Shown here piece by piece: positions 24,034-35,703 of a stretch of DNA of 64,000 nt. The stretch lies in NCBI GenBank assembly GCA_037042915.1, contig CM073202.1, forward strand, positions 2,046,001-2,110,000. The letters run 5' to 3'. A program made the translations under genes and the position numbers. Origin of the DNA: Auricularia sp. M13 (taxonomy: Eukaryota > Basidiomycota > Agaricomycetes > Auriculariales > Auriculariaceae). The first letter of the stretch is position 1. The number at the start of each line of letters is the position of its first letter. The notes beneath the pieces were generated by a model. It was not told the origin of the DNA. It searched no databases and worked only from the letters and a program-made list of their open reading frames with translations.

Positions 24034-24530
24034 CGGATAGGGGCTGCCAGGCGTACCGTCCTGGCCATTATTAGGAGGCAGCGAGTCGAGGGTTCTTCTG
24101 TCAATATCCGCGTTTGGCGATGCTCAGCGCTCAGCTGCGGTTTTATGTATGTCAGACGCAGGTTAGACGGTTTCAAAGTACGTCCCGTTTGCCGCGTCCC
24201 GTACAGTGAGTATGCTCGGACACACACCTCCAAGTTCGAACAATGGAACGGTGTCAATTACAATACGCGTAGCAAGCTGTCTGGTGTTAAGTTATGTAGA
24301 TCTGTCGACGGCGTCGCGAATCACTGCGAATTCGCAGTCTCCACGGCATCGCGCACGCGACCTGGTACATTGACGCCATGGCCGCGACGCTGACAGCGAC
24401 GGTGATCACCACCCTAATTGTTGCTCCACGCCGACAGCGAGTACAGGAGTAAGTATTTTGGGCAATGGAAGCATTCCATCTGGCCTGAGCTCATAATCCT
24501 GGCGACAGCATCAAGTGTCACTATCAGAGA
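24034..24530 (+). repeat. direct repeat, copy A, downstream of the NAD kinase gene
   Basis: This segment is clearly homologous to 26200-26660 in the same orientation. Shared blocks in order: GATAGGGGCT, GGAGGCAG..GAGTCGAG.GTTCTT, GATCTGTCG..G.GTCGCGAATCACT, TCGCAGTCTCCAC, GCACGCGACCTGGT.CATTG, GTGATCACCA, GATTGTTGCTCCACG or its near match, and ATCAGAGA. Copies differ by many substitutions and by indels of up to about 20 nt. No coding frame is conserved between them. It ends about 140 bp before the stop of the kinase gene. Confidence 0.85.
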
Positions 24531-24542
24531 ACAGGACAAAGA

Positions 24543-24565
24543 TTCAGAAGTTCAGAAGTTCAGAG
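24543..24565. repeat. three tandem copies of TTCAGAAG
   Basis: An 8-bp unit is repeated nearly three times in the 3' flank of the NAD kinase gene. Confidence 0.8.
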
Positions 24566-24669
24566 CGCACCATTGCAACTTAGATTCAATTTGAGCACGA
24601 CAGCTTATTACTGTACAGCTATGATACAGTACAATCTTCCCGTAGAAAATCTGTGACTCAACGCAGCAT

Positions 24670-26109
24670 TTACTGCTCTTTGTTCTGGCTGATCTTGGGC
24701 ACAGGCCCGCGCGCAGGGCTCGGCTCGTCGGCGTCCTCGCCCGGCTCGGGCGGGCGCAGCAACCCGTGGTCCTTATTGCGGAACGTCGCGTTGAACTGTG
24801 CTCGACGCCGTCAGCACAACAAGCGGGAGGTAGGGAGGAAGGGAGGAAGGCGCACCTGGAGCAGCGTGTTGATGTCGCGCACCCAGTCGTCCTCCGCGCG
24901 CGGCGAGCCGTCGTCCTGCGAGGGCGACGGCTGGCGGCCGAGCGAGGACCGGTTGACGCACGGGATGGGGAAGCGCGAGGCCGCGATGGAGACGAACTCC
25001 TCGCGCTGCAGGAAACGCGCCTCCTTGCCGTCCATGAAGACCTCGGCTGTCTGCGCGCGCGATTTTTCCGACAGCTGCAACATCGCGGTGAGCGGTGAGC
25101 GGTGGGCGGGCTGCAGGGGTGAGGGCGGAGACTGACCTGCAGCGTTATGCGGCTGCTGCCTGGCAGCAGGAGCGGTCTGAAGCTCAGCGAGCGCGGGCAG
25201 ATGGGCGTCAGCAGGAGCGCGGACACGCTCTCGTGCACGATGGGACCGCCCGAGGAGAGCGAGTAGGCTGTGCTGCCCGTCGGTGTGCTCAGGATGAGGC
25301 CGTCTGCCTGCGCACAGTCAGAAAAACTGACCCAGCGCAGAGTGGAATTGCGACGTACGACGGCCTCGGTCAGGTGCTGGCCGTCCACGTACGAGTCAAC
25401 TGTCGTCAAATGCGGACTGCGGCCGCGGTGGAGCGTGACCTCGTTCATGACCTGGCGGCGCGGGTCAGCGCCTGTCGCGGACGGCGGCGGAGAAGGCAAG
25501 CAGGTACCTGCCAGCCGCCGGCGCCGCAGCCGTCAAACTCGATGCCGTCGCGGTCGTAGAACTTGCACGCGAGCCGCATGCGGGGCAATACTGTGGCCTG
25601 GCCGAGGAAGACATGATGGATGGCAGTCTCGAACGAGCCGATGTCTGAATCGAGAGCAGGGTCAGCGAACGCCCGTAGACTCGAGCACGCGACAACGCAC
25701 GGAAGGGCAGCAGGAATCCCAGGGTGCCCATGCTGAAGCTGAGCACGGGCGGCACAGGGCCGGTGGAGAAGAGGCTGGAGACGCGCAGGACGGTGCCGTC
25801 GCCGCCGAGGGTGATGACGAGGTCGATGGGCTGGCCGTCGCTCGGGCGCCAGCGCTGCAGGCCGGGCGGGATGTCGGGCGAGTCCTCGTGGAAGAGCGTC
25901 GCCTTGGGGTGGTGGCGGGCCATGTAGTTGACGATGTTGGTGAACGCCTCGAGGACGCGCTTGTCGTTCTCCTTCTTCACGATCAGGATGCTCTCCGCCG
26001 GGCCCCGCATCACGCTGCGCAGCGGCACAGACGGCGCCTGGTACGCCCGCCGCTGGGCGAGGAGCGGCATCCGGCGCGGGAGGCGCCATTGGAGGTGTCG
26101 AGCCCACAT
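24670..26109 (-). CDS. NAD(H) kinase, probably mitochondrial (Pos5-like), 6 exons
   Basis: Exons on the minus strand: 26109-25701, 25644-25508, 25451-25359, 25307-25137, 25074-24856, 24795-24670, giving 384 aa. The N-terminus is rich in Arg with no acid ([21 protein letters not shown]), as in mitochondrial presequences. Kinase motifs are all present: [10 protein letters not shown] (the GGDG loop), [11 protein letters not shown], the NE motif in [10 protein letters not shown], and [20 protein letters not shown]. It phosphorylates NAD(H) to NADP(H), using ATP, and supports mitochondrial redox defence. The acidic C-terminal tail is less conserved. Introns are 51-62 nt. The gene lies between two direct repeats, and the upstream copy begins about 90 bp before the ATG. 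Confidence 0.94.
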
Positions 26110-26199
26110 CGCCGAATGCGCGGCGTCGAGGGTACGAATCCGCGGAGGCCTGCTGACAGGTTGCTTCCGTCTTGGCTCTCGAAACCACTCAGCATTTGC

Positions 26200-26660
26200 A
26201 GATAGGGGCTATCAGGCCAGACTTGCGGAGGATTTTCAGGTTTGCAATTCGGCCTGGCCATAGGAGGCAGGGAGTCGAGAGTTCTTTTTCAGCGGGCGGT
26301 GCGAGTGTGTCAGACGGCTTCTGGTCGCTCAGGTGATTGCGAGACGGCGGCGCAGCGTGTATGTGTATTTTTCATCTTACTCTCGTCCGGACTCACACCT
26401 CGAACAATGAAACGAAGAGCATAACTGAAAAACGCCGCCGCCTGGTGTGTTAGATCTGTCGCCGGGGTCGCGAATCACTTCGCAGTCTCCACACCATCGG
26501 GGCACGCGACCTGGTGCATTGGGAGTGACAGTGATCACCATTCTGATTGTTGCTCCACGTCGACGGCGCAGTCATTTTAGACAATGGAGGGCGGGGGAGT
26601 CTGTTTGCAATCAGCTCTGAGAGCATCACGCACTGTCAGTGTGAGGATCCCGATCAGAGA
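26200..26660 (+). repeat. direct repeat, copy B, upstream of the NAD kinase gene
   Basis: Homologous to 24034-24530 in the same direction (blocks listed there). It occupies most of the upstream region of the kinase gene and part of the space before PPS1. I found no terminal inverted repeat or coding frame that would name an element. Confidence 0.85.
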
Positions 26661-27288
26661 GTTGGCGGTAGCGCCGCGTCGGTGTACAGCTTGGGGGCAC
26701 GAGGCAGCTTAGGCCGGGGAGATTGAGATTGAGTGCGAGGTCACGGGTGAAGCTTTGAAGTGTGGGAGCACCGCATAGCGACAAGGCTTGAGTTGCAGTG
26801 TATGGTCCGAGCGCTGGCGGGTGTATGTAGATGTATGCTCTGGTCGGAGATGGGTTGGGGCTGGCAACCGCGAGGGTGCGGGGCGCGTCATGGACCCTGG
26901 TTCTGCGATTGCCTACGGTGGGCGGGGGCGGTGACGGTCGGGAGAGGCACCTTTGGCTGGACCGTCAAGGGCGTTGCCGCCGTTGTGTGCACACGTGCCG
27001 TGTCGCAGAAGAAGGCTCCTTCCTGACGCCCGTCCGCGGGAGCAGTGCCGTGCCCGTCGGGCTCTTGGGGGAATATGTATATGTACATGTATGGGCGCAG
27101 GTCGGCCGCGGCAGCGCCCTGGGCGGGGCAACCGCAGTCGTAACGAGTCCGCGTGCCTGGCTGGACGGCAGGGCGATATTTGGGTTCCCATGCGGGAGTT
27201 GCCGGTTTGGGAGAAGCAGCGGAAGCAATATGATCGGTCTTGGAGACTTAACCGTCCAGGCTCTGGGCAGCCCTCCTTCCGCACCCCA
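26661..27288. other. upstream region of PPS1
   Basis: The PPS1 reading frame stays open upstream from 27289 back to about 26953, but without family similarity that I can see, so I treat it as 5' leader and promoter. It probably also shares regulatory DNA with the divergent kinase gene. Confidence 0.4.
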
Positions 27289-30147
27289 ATGACCTCCCAC
27301 GGCCTGCAGTATCCGCGCGACCTCGACCTCGCTGCCCTGCCCGTCCTCGAGCACCGCCCGGCGCCGGCAGAGCCAGTCCGCGCCCTCACTGCCGCCCAGT
27401 TCGCGCGTCTGCACCTCGCCCACGCCTGCCTCGACACCCCGGACTCCGTCCTCTTCCCCTTCCTCCACGGCCTCGAGTCCGACAACCACCACCAGCGCGC
27501 CTTCTTCCAAAAGCCGCCCCAGGTCCCCCGTTACCGCGGCCTCGTCTGGGTCGTCGCCGACGACGACCTCGACGACCGCTCCACACCCCCACCCACCAGC
27601 CCCGCCGACGCCGACGCGCCCGACGCGGTCTCTCCCTCCCCGTCCTCGTCGTCCGACGGCTCCGACGCAGTCCCCGCCCAGGAGCTCGAGGACGAGCTGT
27701 ACGGTGGCGACGACTATGCCCACGTCCCCCGCGGCTCCGTCTCCGCGACCTCCTCGTCCACGGGCTCCGACTCCTGGCTCACCTCGACGACCGACACCTC
27801 GCTCTGTCTCTCGTCCTCGACGTCCTCGCTGCCGCCCTCGCGCCAGCGCTCGCATCTGCTCGTCTCCACCTTCTTCCCGCACGAGCTGCTCTCGCTCTCG
27901 CCCACAGGCCCGGTCTTCACCCCGCCCAGGGTCCCAGACGGCGTCTCGCTTCGCAACTTTGGCATACAGACGCCCATATACGCCACGCTCTCAGACATCG
28001 TCGTCTACTCGCCAAAGCCCAACTCCCGCAACGCCCTCGCCCTGGCCGAACGCTTCAAGCAGGCGATCGAGGCAAAGGCGCTTGAACGCGCCAAGTCCCT
28101 CCCGCCCGACGCGCCCCCGCTGCTCAACTACAACGTCTTCGTCGTCACAGACCCCTTCACCGTCTTCGAGGACGCCTTCACGCCGCTCGTCTCCATTGCC
28201 TCCGACGGCCTCCCCACTCCCTCCTATCCCGACCTGGCAGCCCGCGAAAAGGACGAGATGCGCCAGCTGACGGCCGCCTCAGAAATCCTCACTGGTGTTT
28301 GGCTCGGCAACGCAGCGGACGTCCCCATCTGGCATGCGAGCGACACTGAGGACCCTATGGTGTCCGATAACAACCCCGGCGGCTTTGACATCTGCATCGA
28401 GTGCATGGACGGCGCGCCCTTCCCCTCCCAGCACCATTTCCGCCAGGCGGAGGATCATCTCAACGCCCTCGACTCGCTGTGGTCCACGGGATTCGCCGCA
28501 CCCGGCGTCGCCCACTGCTCCAGCCCTCCCACCGCCCCGCCGCGCCCTGCTCCCAATGCAAATGCGGTGCTGCACCTGAGCTGCCCCAGCTCGCCGCTCA
28601 GCACGCAGGGTAACATGACACAGCTGCTGACCCTGGTCGACTTCATCCTGCGCGCCGCCAGCGGCCGGCTGCTGTCCAACCGCCGCCGCTCGCTCCGCTT
28701 GCTCGTCCACAGCGCGGACGGCTACACGGACTCGAGCGTGCTCGCGCTGAGCTTGATCATGAGCTCGAAACACTGTTCGCTGCCCGAAGCGTACCTCGAG
28801 CTGCAGGTGACGCGCTCGCGCTCGTTCTTCGTGTACCAGCAGGACCTGCCGTTGCTCAAGCGCATCGAGGCGAAGCTGCTCCCGCCCGCGATGGCCATCG
28901 AGCAGCAGCGCAAGCGCGAGCGCGAGAAGAGCCGCGAGAGCGACTCCGCGTCCGCCGACAAACGCGAGCGGTCGCGCGACCGCTGGGGCTGGTCGTTCTC
29001 GCGCGCGTCGAGCGTCTCCGTCAGCTCCGAATCCTCCAGTGGCAGCAGCAGCAGCAGCGCGCTCTTCCCACCCATGTCGAGCTCCGCGCCCAACTCGCCC
29101 GCGCCGATCGCCGTCGCGGTGCACCGCCGCACGCGCGCGAGCACCAGCGCGGCGCTCCCGCCGGCCGGCCACCACAGCTGGTTCAACGACCCGCGGTTCG
29201 ACGGCAGCTTCCCCAGCCGCGTGCTCCCGTTCCTGTACCTTGGCAATCTCAACCACGCGAGCAATGCGTACATGCTGCATGCGCTCGGCATCACACACGT
29301 CGTCTCCGTCGGCGAGTGTGCGCTCGTCCCGCCGCCGCCGCTGCCCGGCATGCCCAGTGCGAGCAGCGGGAGCGGGCACTGTCCCACTGGCCCGCATGCG
29401 CAGGGCAGCTTGTGGATTGAGGAACGGGAAGGGCGGATTAAGGTGCTGGATATCAAGGTGCGCCATACTCTTTCATTATTGTTATACTTGTTGACATTGA
29501 ACGGCTAGGGTGTCTGCGACGATGGCATTGACTCGTTACGCGGCCAGTTTGGTCCCATATGTGATTGGATTGACAAGGCGCGCCTTGAGGGTGGCAAGGT
29601 CCTTGTCCACTGTCGTGTCGGCGTTTCGCGCTCGGCCACAGTCACGGTGCGTGATGAGTCCCGCCTTTCAGAGTCTCAATCTCACTGTTTCGCACAGATT
29701 GCATATGTGATGAAGCATCTTGGGCTGCCTCTCATCGACGCGTACTTGATTGTGCGCTCGCGTCGCCTCTCTGTGCTCATCCAGCCCAACATGCGCTTGC
29801 TGTACAACCTCGTCGGCTGGGAAGCCGAACTTGCTCACGAAAAGGTGCAGACCGAGCTGTATGGCCCAAAACAACAGCTTTCTTCTACCGAGTCCGAGTC
29901 CGTGTTCGGCACTGATGTGGACATGGTCGACTCGCCCGTGGACGTTTCCGACGACGCAGACCGCACCATCACGTCCTTCACCACGCCGCGCGTCGTGCCC
30001 AAGTCCGTCCCGGTCGAGGCGGACGCCACCGCCCGGCTGCAGGACCCCGAGTACGCCGCGCGCCTGCGCAAACAGCTCGCGCGGAGCCTGAGCTGGCCTT
30101 ACCTCGCGCGCGAGGTGCACCTGCTCAACGAAAAATACCTTACATGA
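27289..30147 (+). CDS. PPS1: dual-specificity protein phosphatase Pps1-like, 3 exons
   Basis: Exons: 27289-29457, 29509-29646, 29698-30147, giving 918 aa. The catalytic loop HCRVGVSRSAT (HC-X5-R) lies in exon 2 and is followed by AYLIVRSRRLSVLIQPNM, typical of dual-specificity phosphatases. The long N-terminal part has the Pps1 features ILTGVWLGNAADVPIW and FDICIECMDGAPFPS, and a second pseudophosphatase-like region around ALSLIMSSKHCSLPEAYLEL. Pps1 removes phosphate from Tyr and Ser/Thr and is linked to the cell cycle in yeast. The ATG at 27289 has good context, but the frame is open about 110 codons further upstream, so a longer start is possible. Intron 2 (51 nt) is stop-free and lies directly after the catalytic loop. 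Confidence 0.93.
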
Positions 30148-30761
30148 ACACCAATGCCCCTGCTCTGCTGCTACGACCCCCTCCCGAACTCTCGACTCCC
30201 GCCTGCCTTGCCCTACGTGTGCCATTTTACTTTCAGCCCTTCCATCCGATCGCTGAGTGCCATACCCTCCTCTCGCCCTTCTCTCCCACTCATTGTGCAA
30301 TGTTGTATCACCATCACCATCTGCAGTCGCGTCGTCTGGTCTTGCTCTGCTTCCCGCTGTCTTTTCCTTCACCTGTGCCTCTCGCCTCTCTCTCTCACCT
30401 CAGTGTCTTTTTCTGTGTTCTCTTCTCAGTTGCAACCCCTGTTCCATAGCGAGCGCCCACAGTGAGCCGCTCTTGTCTCTGCATAGTGTACCACCACCAG
30501 TAGCATCAAGTATCTCCGAGCTTCGTCTGTACATATCGTGTTCTTCTTTCGCCGACCTCTGCATAGAGACGTCTTGGAGCGCTTGGAGCTCTTCCGACAC
30601 ATTGCTGTGTACTCGTTCGTTCGAATTCGTGGTTCGTGATTGAGTGATATTACGGTAGTTGTACATTGCAACGGGGTCCGATTCCAAAAAGCAAGACCAT
30701 GATATGATGACGACGACGAACACCGGCGTGGATCCCACCCTACTATTACTGTGGCTGTAAC
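30148..30761. other. convergent 3' flanks of PPS1 and ADP1
   Basis: T/C-rich sequence between two stop codons that face each other. No gene or repeat was seen; it must hold both 3' UTRs. Confidence 0.5.
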
Positions 30762-33700
30762 TCACCGCCGCTCCTTGACGAAGAAGTGCAAAAAGACGAA
30801 GCTGAGCGCGGTGAAGACGACGAACATGCTGCCGAGGATGGTCACGTCCGTCCAGTACCATTGCGCCCGCAGGCCGAAGAGGGAAAGGACGGTCGCCGCT
30901 GGGATCTCGATGTTGACGCCCGCCTGCGATCGAAGACAAGGGGGCGGTGGGATGCAGGGCAAACAAGTAAAGTGCGAGGTCAGCAGGTGTGGGGGATCGA
31001 CAGTTCGCTGATAGGACCGACACGCACCTGTCTGTCCGTGACGGTCAGGTACCGCAGCTCGTTCACCGCCAGCGCCTCGTACGCCGCGTGGAAGAACGAG
31101 ACGGTGAAGAGCCAGTGCAGGAGCTTGTGCACCGACCCGCGGTTGATCAGCAAGCCGGCGAAGAGCAGGCTGGGAGACGCAGGTCAGCATACCACGCGCG
31201 CGCATCAGGTGTCAGATGAGACGGAAAAGAAGCTTGTGAAGACAAATGAATCTCGGAAAGGGAAAGAACACGGCGACGTCAAGCCACAGGATTTCTCCGA
31301 GTGGCTGAGCGCGGGTGCAAGTGACAGATGCAAAATTTAGGGCTGAGATAGGCAGCAGGAACGCACTTGAAGAGCATCACGAGAGTTCCGACTAGACTTG
31401 CGACGCCGGTGTCCGCAAATGCGACGGAGAGCAGCAGACATACGCTTGCCGTGGTCAGATTGAAGAGCACCAATACCAGCAGGAACTTCCAGAACGCCGC
31501 TACGGTTGGCACGAGTCCTACCAGGCCGTAAACAATCCCTCCGAAGACCAGAGGCGGCACGACCCGGAGAGGCACGATGTCAAACAACACCTGGGCACGA
31601 GGCAAGCCAAAATGCGTCAGCGATCTTCAGAAGCGCGCCACTAACTCCAGCAGGACGACATGACGACGCACCTTCGACGCGAAGTACGTGAACGTGGAGT
31701 AATAACCGTTCGCACTATCATAAGACCGACATCAGCCAGCCCGCAAGGTTTCCGAGTGCGGCACAGATAACGCACCGCTCCCGCATGAAGAGGACGCGCT
31801 CCTTTGCGAAGAGTCCCAGGCTTGAAAGACACGAGAAGCCGAAGAGGGCGAGAGCAAAGAAGAACAGCCCTGCGGAAGAACGGGAGGTATAAGCGCTTGC
31901 CTGGTCAGTGCGGGCATCGCAGTACAAACCCAATCTATTCTGGAAGCCCTCAATGCCATTTCTGCCATGTATAGTTAGCTTCATCAGCTCAGTGGTGAAC
32001 GGGACCATGATACTTACGCTACATGGAAGTAGAAGTATCCGCAGAGCACTATGCGCAGGAACATGAGGCCCGGCGTTCAGTGTCACTGAATTCAAACAAG
32101 GGACGGGTTCTCACGCACAGGCAATAGTGATGGCGGCGATATAGTGCGTCCAGAGCAGCGCGGGATCGCGGTAGAGGTTCTTGAATGCGCGCCCGCTGAG
32201 GATGTGGAACTGTGTCAGCCAACTAGCACGCTGTCTGCCCCGCAGCACGCCGTCGTCCTCCCGTTCAACGTCCGGAAGATTGGCGTCGGCAGAATCGGTG
32301 CGCTGAACAGAGTTGATCTCGCTGCGTATAGCGGCAGCAATGTCGCTATTCGAGTAAGCCTGCACAAGGCTTGCCACCCGGGCATTCATTGGGTGCGCCA
32401 CCCGGGACGAGGACGCGGAAGAACTCGCGCCCTCGAGCAATTGCGAGGTCTTGTGCTTCAGGGACTGAGCCGCAGATGCGTCGTTGGAAGCCTTCCGCGA
32501 CTCTGTTTCCTCTGCGGCTGCGGGAGTAGCCTGGGACGACAGAGTTCGCACTCCTAATCCGCGTTCCTCGTCGGGGACATTCGAGCTATCTTCCACATGG
32601 ACCACGTCTTCTTGTGCAGTGCCCTCCGTAGACCCGGTCGCACTGGCGTCGTCACTACTCTCCATGGTGGCATCGACTTTACAGACATTAGCACACGAAC
32701 CTCATCCGAAGTCAGGTACGCACTCAAGTAGTCTGCAATGTTGAAGCCAGTCGGACACGGGTATCCGATGTTTGCGAAGTAGCCATGGCAGTCTTTCATA
32801 TCGCCAGCATAGACGAGCCGTCCCTTTGCAAGCACGATCAGGCGGTCGAACAAGGAAACAATATTGCTCCGCGGCTGATGGATGGTGAAAACCACAGTTC
32901 GGTGGTAATCCCTGGCGAGCTTGTGCAGGCAGTCGACGACATTGTATGCATTGAACGCGTCCAGTCCGCTCGTCGGCTCATCCAGGAACAGAATGGAAGG
33001 GCTGGTGACAAGCTCGCAGGCAATCGACACGCGTCGCTTCTCGCCACCGGAAATCGACCGTTTGCCTGTCGCGTGCAAACGTCAGAGGCGTAGATCTCGC
33101 ACACAAAGCGCGCAACAATCGTAGGCTGCCGCATGGTGCGCACCTGCTTCGCCGATTCGCGAGTCGCGGATGTGCAGTATGCCCAGTTCGTTCAGCGTCT
33201 CCAGAGTCCGGAAACGCTTAGCCTCAGTGCTCATCTCGCGCGGCAGCCGGAGCAGGGCTGAATAGAAGACGGTCTCGTAAACAGTGAGCGTGCTCATGAG
33301 CGTGTCTTCCTGGTCCACGTAGCCAACAACCTTCTTGAACGCGCTGTTGGTAACTTCACGACCATTTACCAACGTTCGGCCAGACACCTGGCCGCGCTTT
33401 TGGCGGCGTGCAAGAATGTCGAGCAACGTCGATTTGCCTGCGCCAGATGCACCCATAATGGCTAGAACCTGTCCAGGCTTGACGGACCCGGTGATGGTGT
33501 TCAAGATGAACTGGTCCCCGAGCGCGTACGATAGGTCAGAGAAGTGGAGGGAAGCAGGAACATGGTCGCTGATGAGCTTGGATGCATCGCTTGCGGGCAG
33601 CTTGATCTGACCGTCGCTGTCGGGACGAGCGCAGTACCATAATACTGCATGTCTGCGCTTAGCTACGGAGAGAGCATAGAACGGCCAGACTTACAGAGGA

Positions 33701-35134
33701 GCGCGGCAAGGAATATGCCTCCCGCGGCGCCTAAACTGATCCAGAGTGGGCCAACTGTATACCGTCGTTTCGGCGGCTAGCGAATGGACATGAACTGCTG
33801 AGGATGTAGAAGGTAACCGAATGAATGCTCACCTCAAAGCCTGGAACTTGGCTGTAATGAATGCATTCACCTCCGTCACACTTGAGCGTGATATACGGGT
33901 CTCCGAAAATGGTGTCGATGAGGTCGTTCATTGCATCTTCTTCAAACGTGCAAGAGCCAGCACCTGATCTGCATGTGAACTTAGCAGGCCCCTTGATCTC
34001 CTCCGCCAGGAAATCGGTGATGTCTGGGCAACGTTCAGCACTCTGCAACACGCCCCGTCAAGCGTCCCACTCACCAACGCTGCCATTCTCTCCGCACATC
34101 ATACGGTCGGCAATGCAGTTGCATTTCAGATGCTCGCAGTCGTAGTGCGTAGTATTGAACTTGGTGCCAATTTCCTGGGTGCTCTTGCACTCGTCGAGTG
34201 CGCAGTAGAATGACTCAATGGACCCGATCCAGAACTGGAACATACACGTCGCCGAGCTGTTGTCGCAGCTAAACGTAATCTGGGGTTTCTTGTCCTTGAG
34301 CTGGTCGATAATCTTAGGGTCTGTTGTTTTCAAGCAAAATCGTTAGTTGCAGCGTCTGGTGGTAAACAGCAAGCGCGCACTCGTGACGTCGCACATGTAA
34401 TGATTGTTGACGACGGTCGGGCCGTTGCGGTAGCAGGTCATGTTGGGCGCAGTCTCGTCGGCGGTGCGTAGTATAGAGCCATCGTTAGAGCGAAGCGGGA
34501 AGCCCACGCATGCCTGGTCGTTCTTGCACACTGTCCCAACGCACGCGTTAGGAGCACTCATCGCCCTTCGAGCCATCGTACTTGCCATTGCAGTTCAGAC
34601 CAGACCATCCCTCTTCGCATTCGCAGTCCTCGTTGCCCTTTCGAGGTACCCGTTCACGACCCTGCTTGAGCGAACCGCATTCTGTCACAGTCAATGAGCA
34701 CAAGCGGAGACGTGTCCGCCTTGTGTGACGCACGCGGCACCAAGCAGTCAATGCCACCCCAGCCTTCAGGACACTTGCATTGGCCGTCGAACTGGCTACA
34801 TTCAGCATACTATCCGAGGTTCGCGGCGTCAATTTGGAGCAGACGAGACATGTGTTCCGCGCACCTGGCCGCACGTGAACTTGGGCAGCAAGCAGTTGAA
34901 GCACTCCTGCGGGGGCTCTTCTGAGCAGTCAGATAAAAAGTTTCCATCTGCTCGGAAGACTACGCACTCGTTGGGAGATACTGGTGAGAGTGTCAGGGCA
35001 CGAGGCTAGCATGCTGCGAACAGGCCACGTACTCCCAGCTCATATGGTAAATAGCCAGACTGGCCAGAGCCAGAGAAATTGTGCGACGCCGCTAGGGCGA
35101 CTGGGACAAGAGCCAGCAGCCGAGTGGCTCGCAT
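30762..35134 (-). CDS. ADP1: Adp1-like ABC transporter (ABCG type with Cys-rich extracellular N-terminus), 18 exons
   Basis: Minus-strand exons: 35134-35029, 34980-34865, 34809-34734, 34681-34586, 34530-34381, 34320-34075, 34023-33833, 33776-33695, 33644-33144, 33065-32724, 32676-32119, 32048-32018, 31961-31930, 31869-31776, 31714-31672, 31590-31367, 31169-31028, 30923-30762; 1063 aa, close to yeast Adp1. A signal peptide ([15 protein letters not shown]) and EGF-like repeats ([25 protein letters not shown]) precede a membrane helix. Walker A is GASGAGKST, the signature ISGGEKRR, Walker [13 protein letters not shown]. Six helices follow, ending in FFVKERR. Intron 4 (34585-34531) has a GC donor, intron 10 ends in AAG, and intron 16 is long (197 nt). 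The exon 1 donor is the least certain junction. Substrate unknown. Confidence 0.93.
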
Positions 35135-35243
35135 GGCCGGACGATGGTGAGAGCGGAACGGTGGCAGCGGATGACGCGTCTTCAAAGCCCGCGCGGAAGT
35201 TCGGGACTTGAACCGGACCCGCGTCTTGCCTTCACGCCTCGCC
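35135..35243. promoter_or_regulatory. 109-bp divergent promoter shared by ADP1 and DAD2
   Basis: The start codons of ADP1 (35134, minus) and DAD2 (35244, plus) lie back to back, so all core promoter signals of both genes must overlap in this gap or extend into coding sequence. Confidence 0.7.
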
Positions 35244-35703
35244 ATGCAACGCCCAAGCGCGTCGTCGCGTCCCAGCTCGCGCGCTTCCTACCTCCCGACC
35301 GCGGGCTCTACGTCTGGACAGTCCAGCCAAGCCAAGTTGGCGGAGAAGAAGAAGGAATACGAAGCTCTTGCCGCGCTCGAACGCGCAAGCGCCGAGTTCA
35401 GGCAGCGGTTAGAAGCTCTGAGCGCCCAAGGGGACCTCATGGCAGACGGCGTCGAAAGTGCGCTACTCCCTGATGTGCAGTTATTTAGGCAGTTAATCCT
35501 CTGCAGCATTAGGCGAGGTCCTCTCCAATTGGCCGAACATGTTCAAGCTAGTCAACCTCTTCGGTGCGGTCTTCGAAACACCAACTCACGAACAACTAAC
35601 TCCATTTTGCATAGTTGATACCGACCAACAACGCACCGATGAGTCGAGTGAAGCTAATCGTCTCGTTCGCCTCAGTGTCGACGCCGTAGAGGCGAAGCCA
35701 TAG
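35244..35703 (+). CDS. DAD2: Dad2, DASH/Dam1 kinetochore-microtubule ring subunit, 3 exons
   Basis: Exons: 35244-35457, 35513-35563, 35615-35703, giving 117 aa. The Dad2 core is KLAEKKKEYEALAALERASA followed by FRQRLEALSAQGDLMADG and, after the first splice, VLSNWPNMFKLVNLF. The N-terminus is Ser/Pro-rich and the tail acidic. Dad2 is a small coiled-coil subunit of the fungal DASH complex, which couples kinetochores to spindle microtubules. The start is the first ATG in this frame that leaves the normal short N-terminus. It diverges from ADP1 through 109 bp. Confidence 0.93.

Noticed and set aside
24034-26660. Interpretation of the two direct repeats as terminal repeats of one mobile element carrying the NAD kinase gene
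   Set aside because: The enclosed gene is an ordinary multi-exon host gene, no element proteins lie between the copies, and no terminal motifs or target-site duplication could be seen.
26953-27288. N-terminal extension of PPS1 by about 110 codons
   Set aside because: The frame is open but lacks Pps1-like features and has no upstream ATG that fits better than 27289. It is kept as leader.
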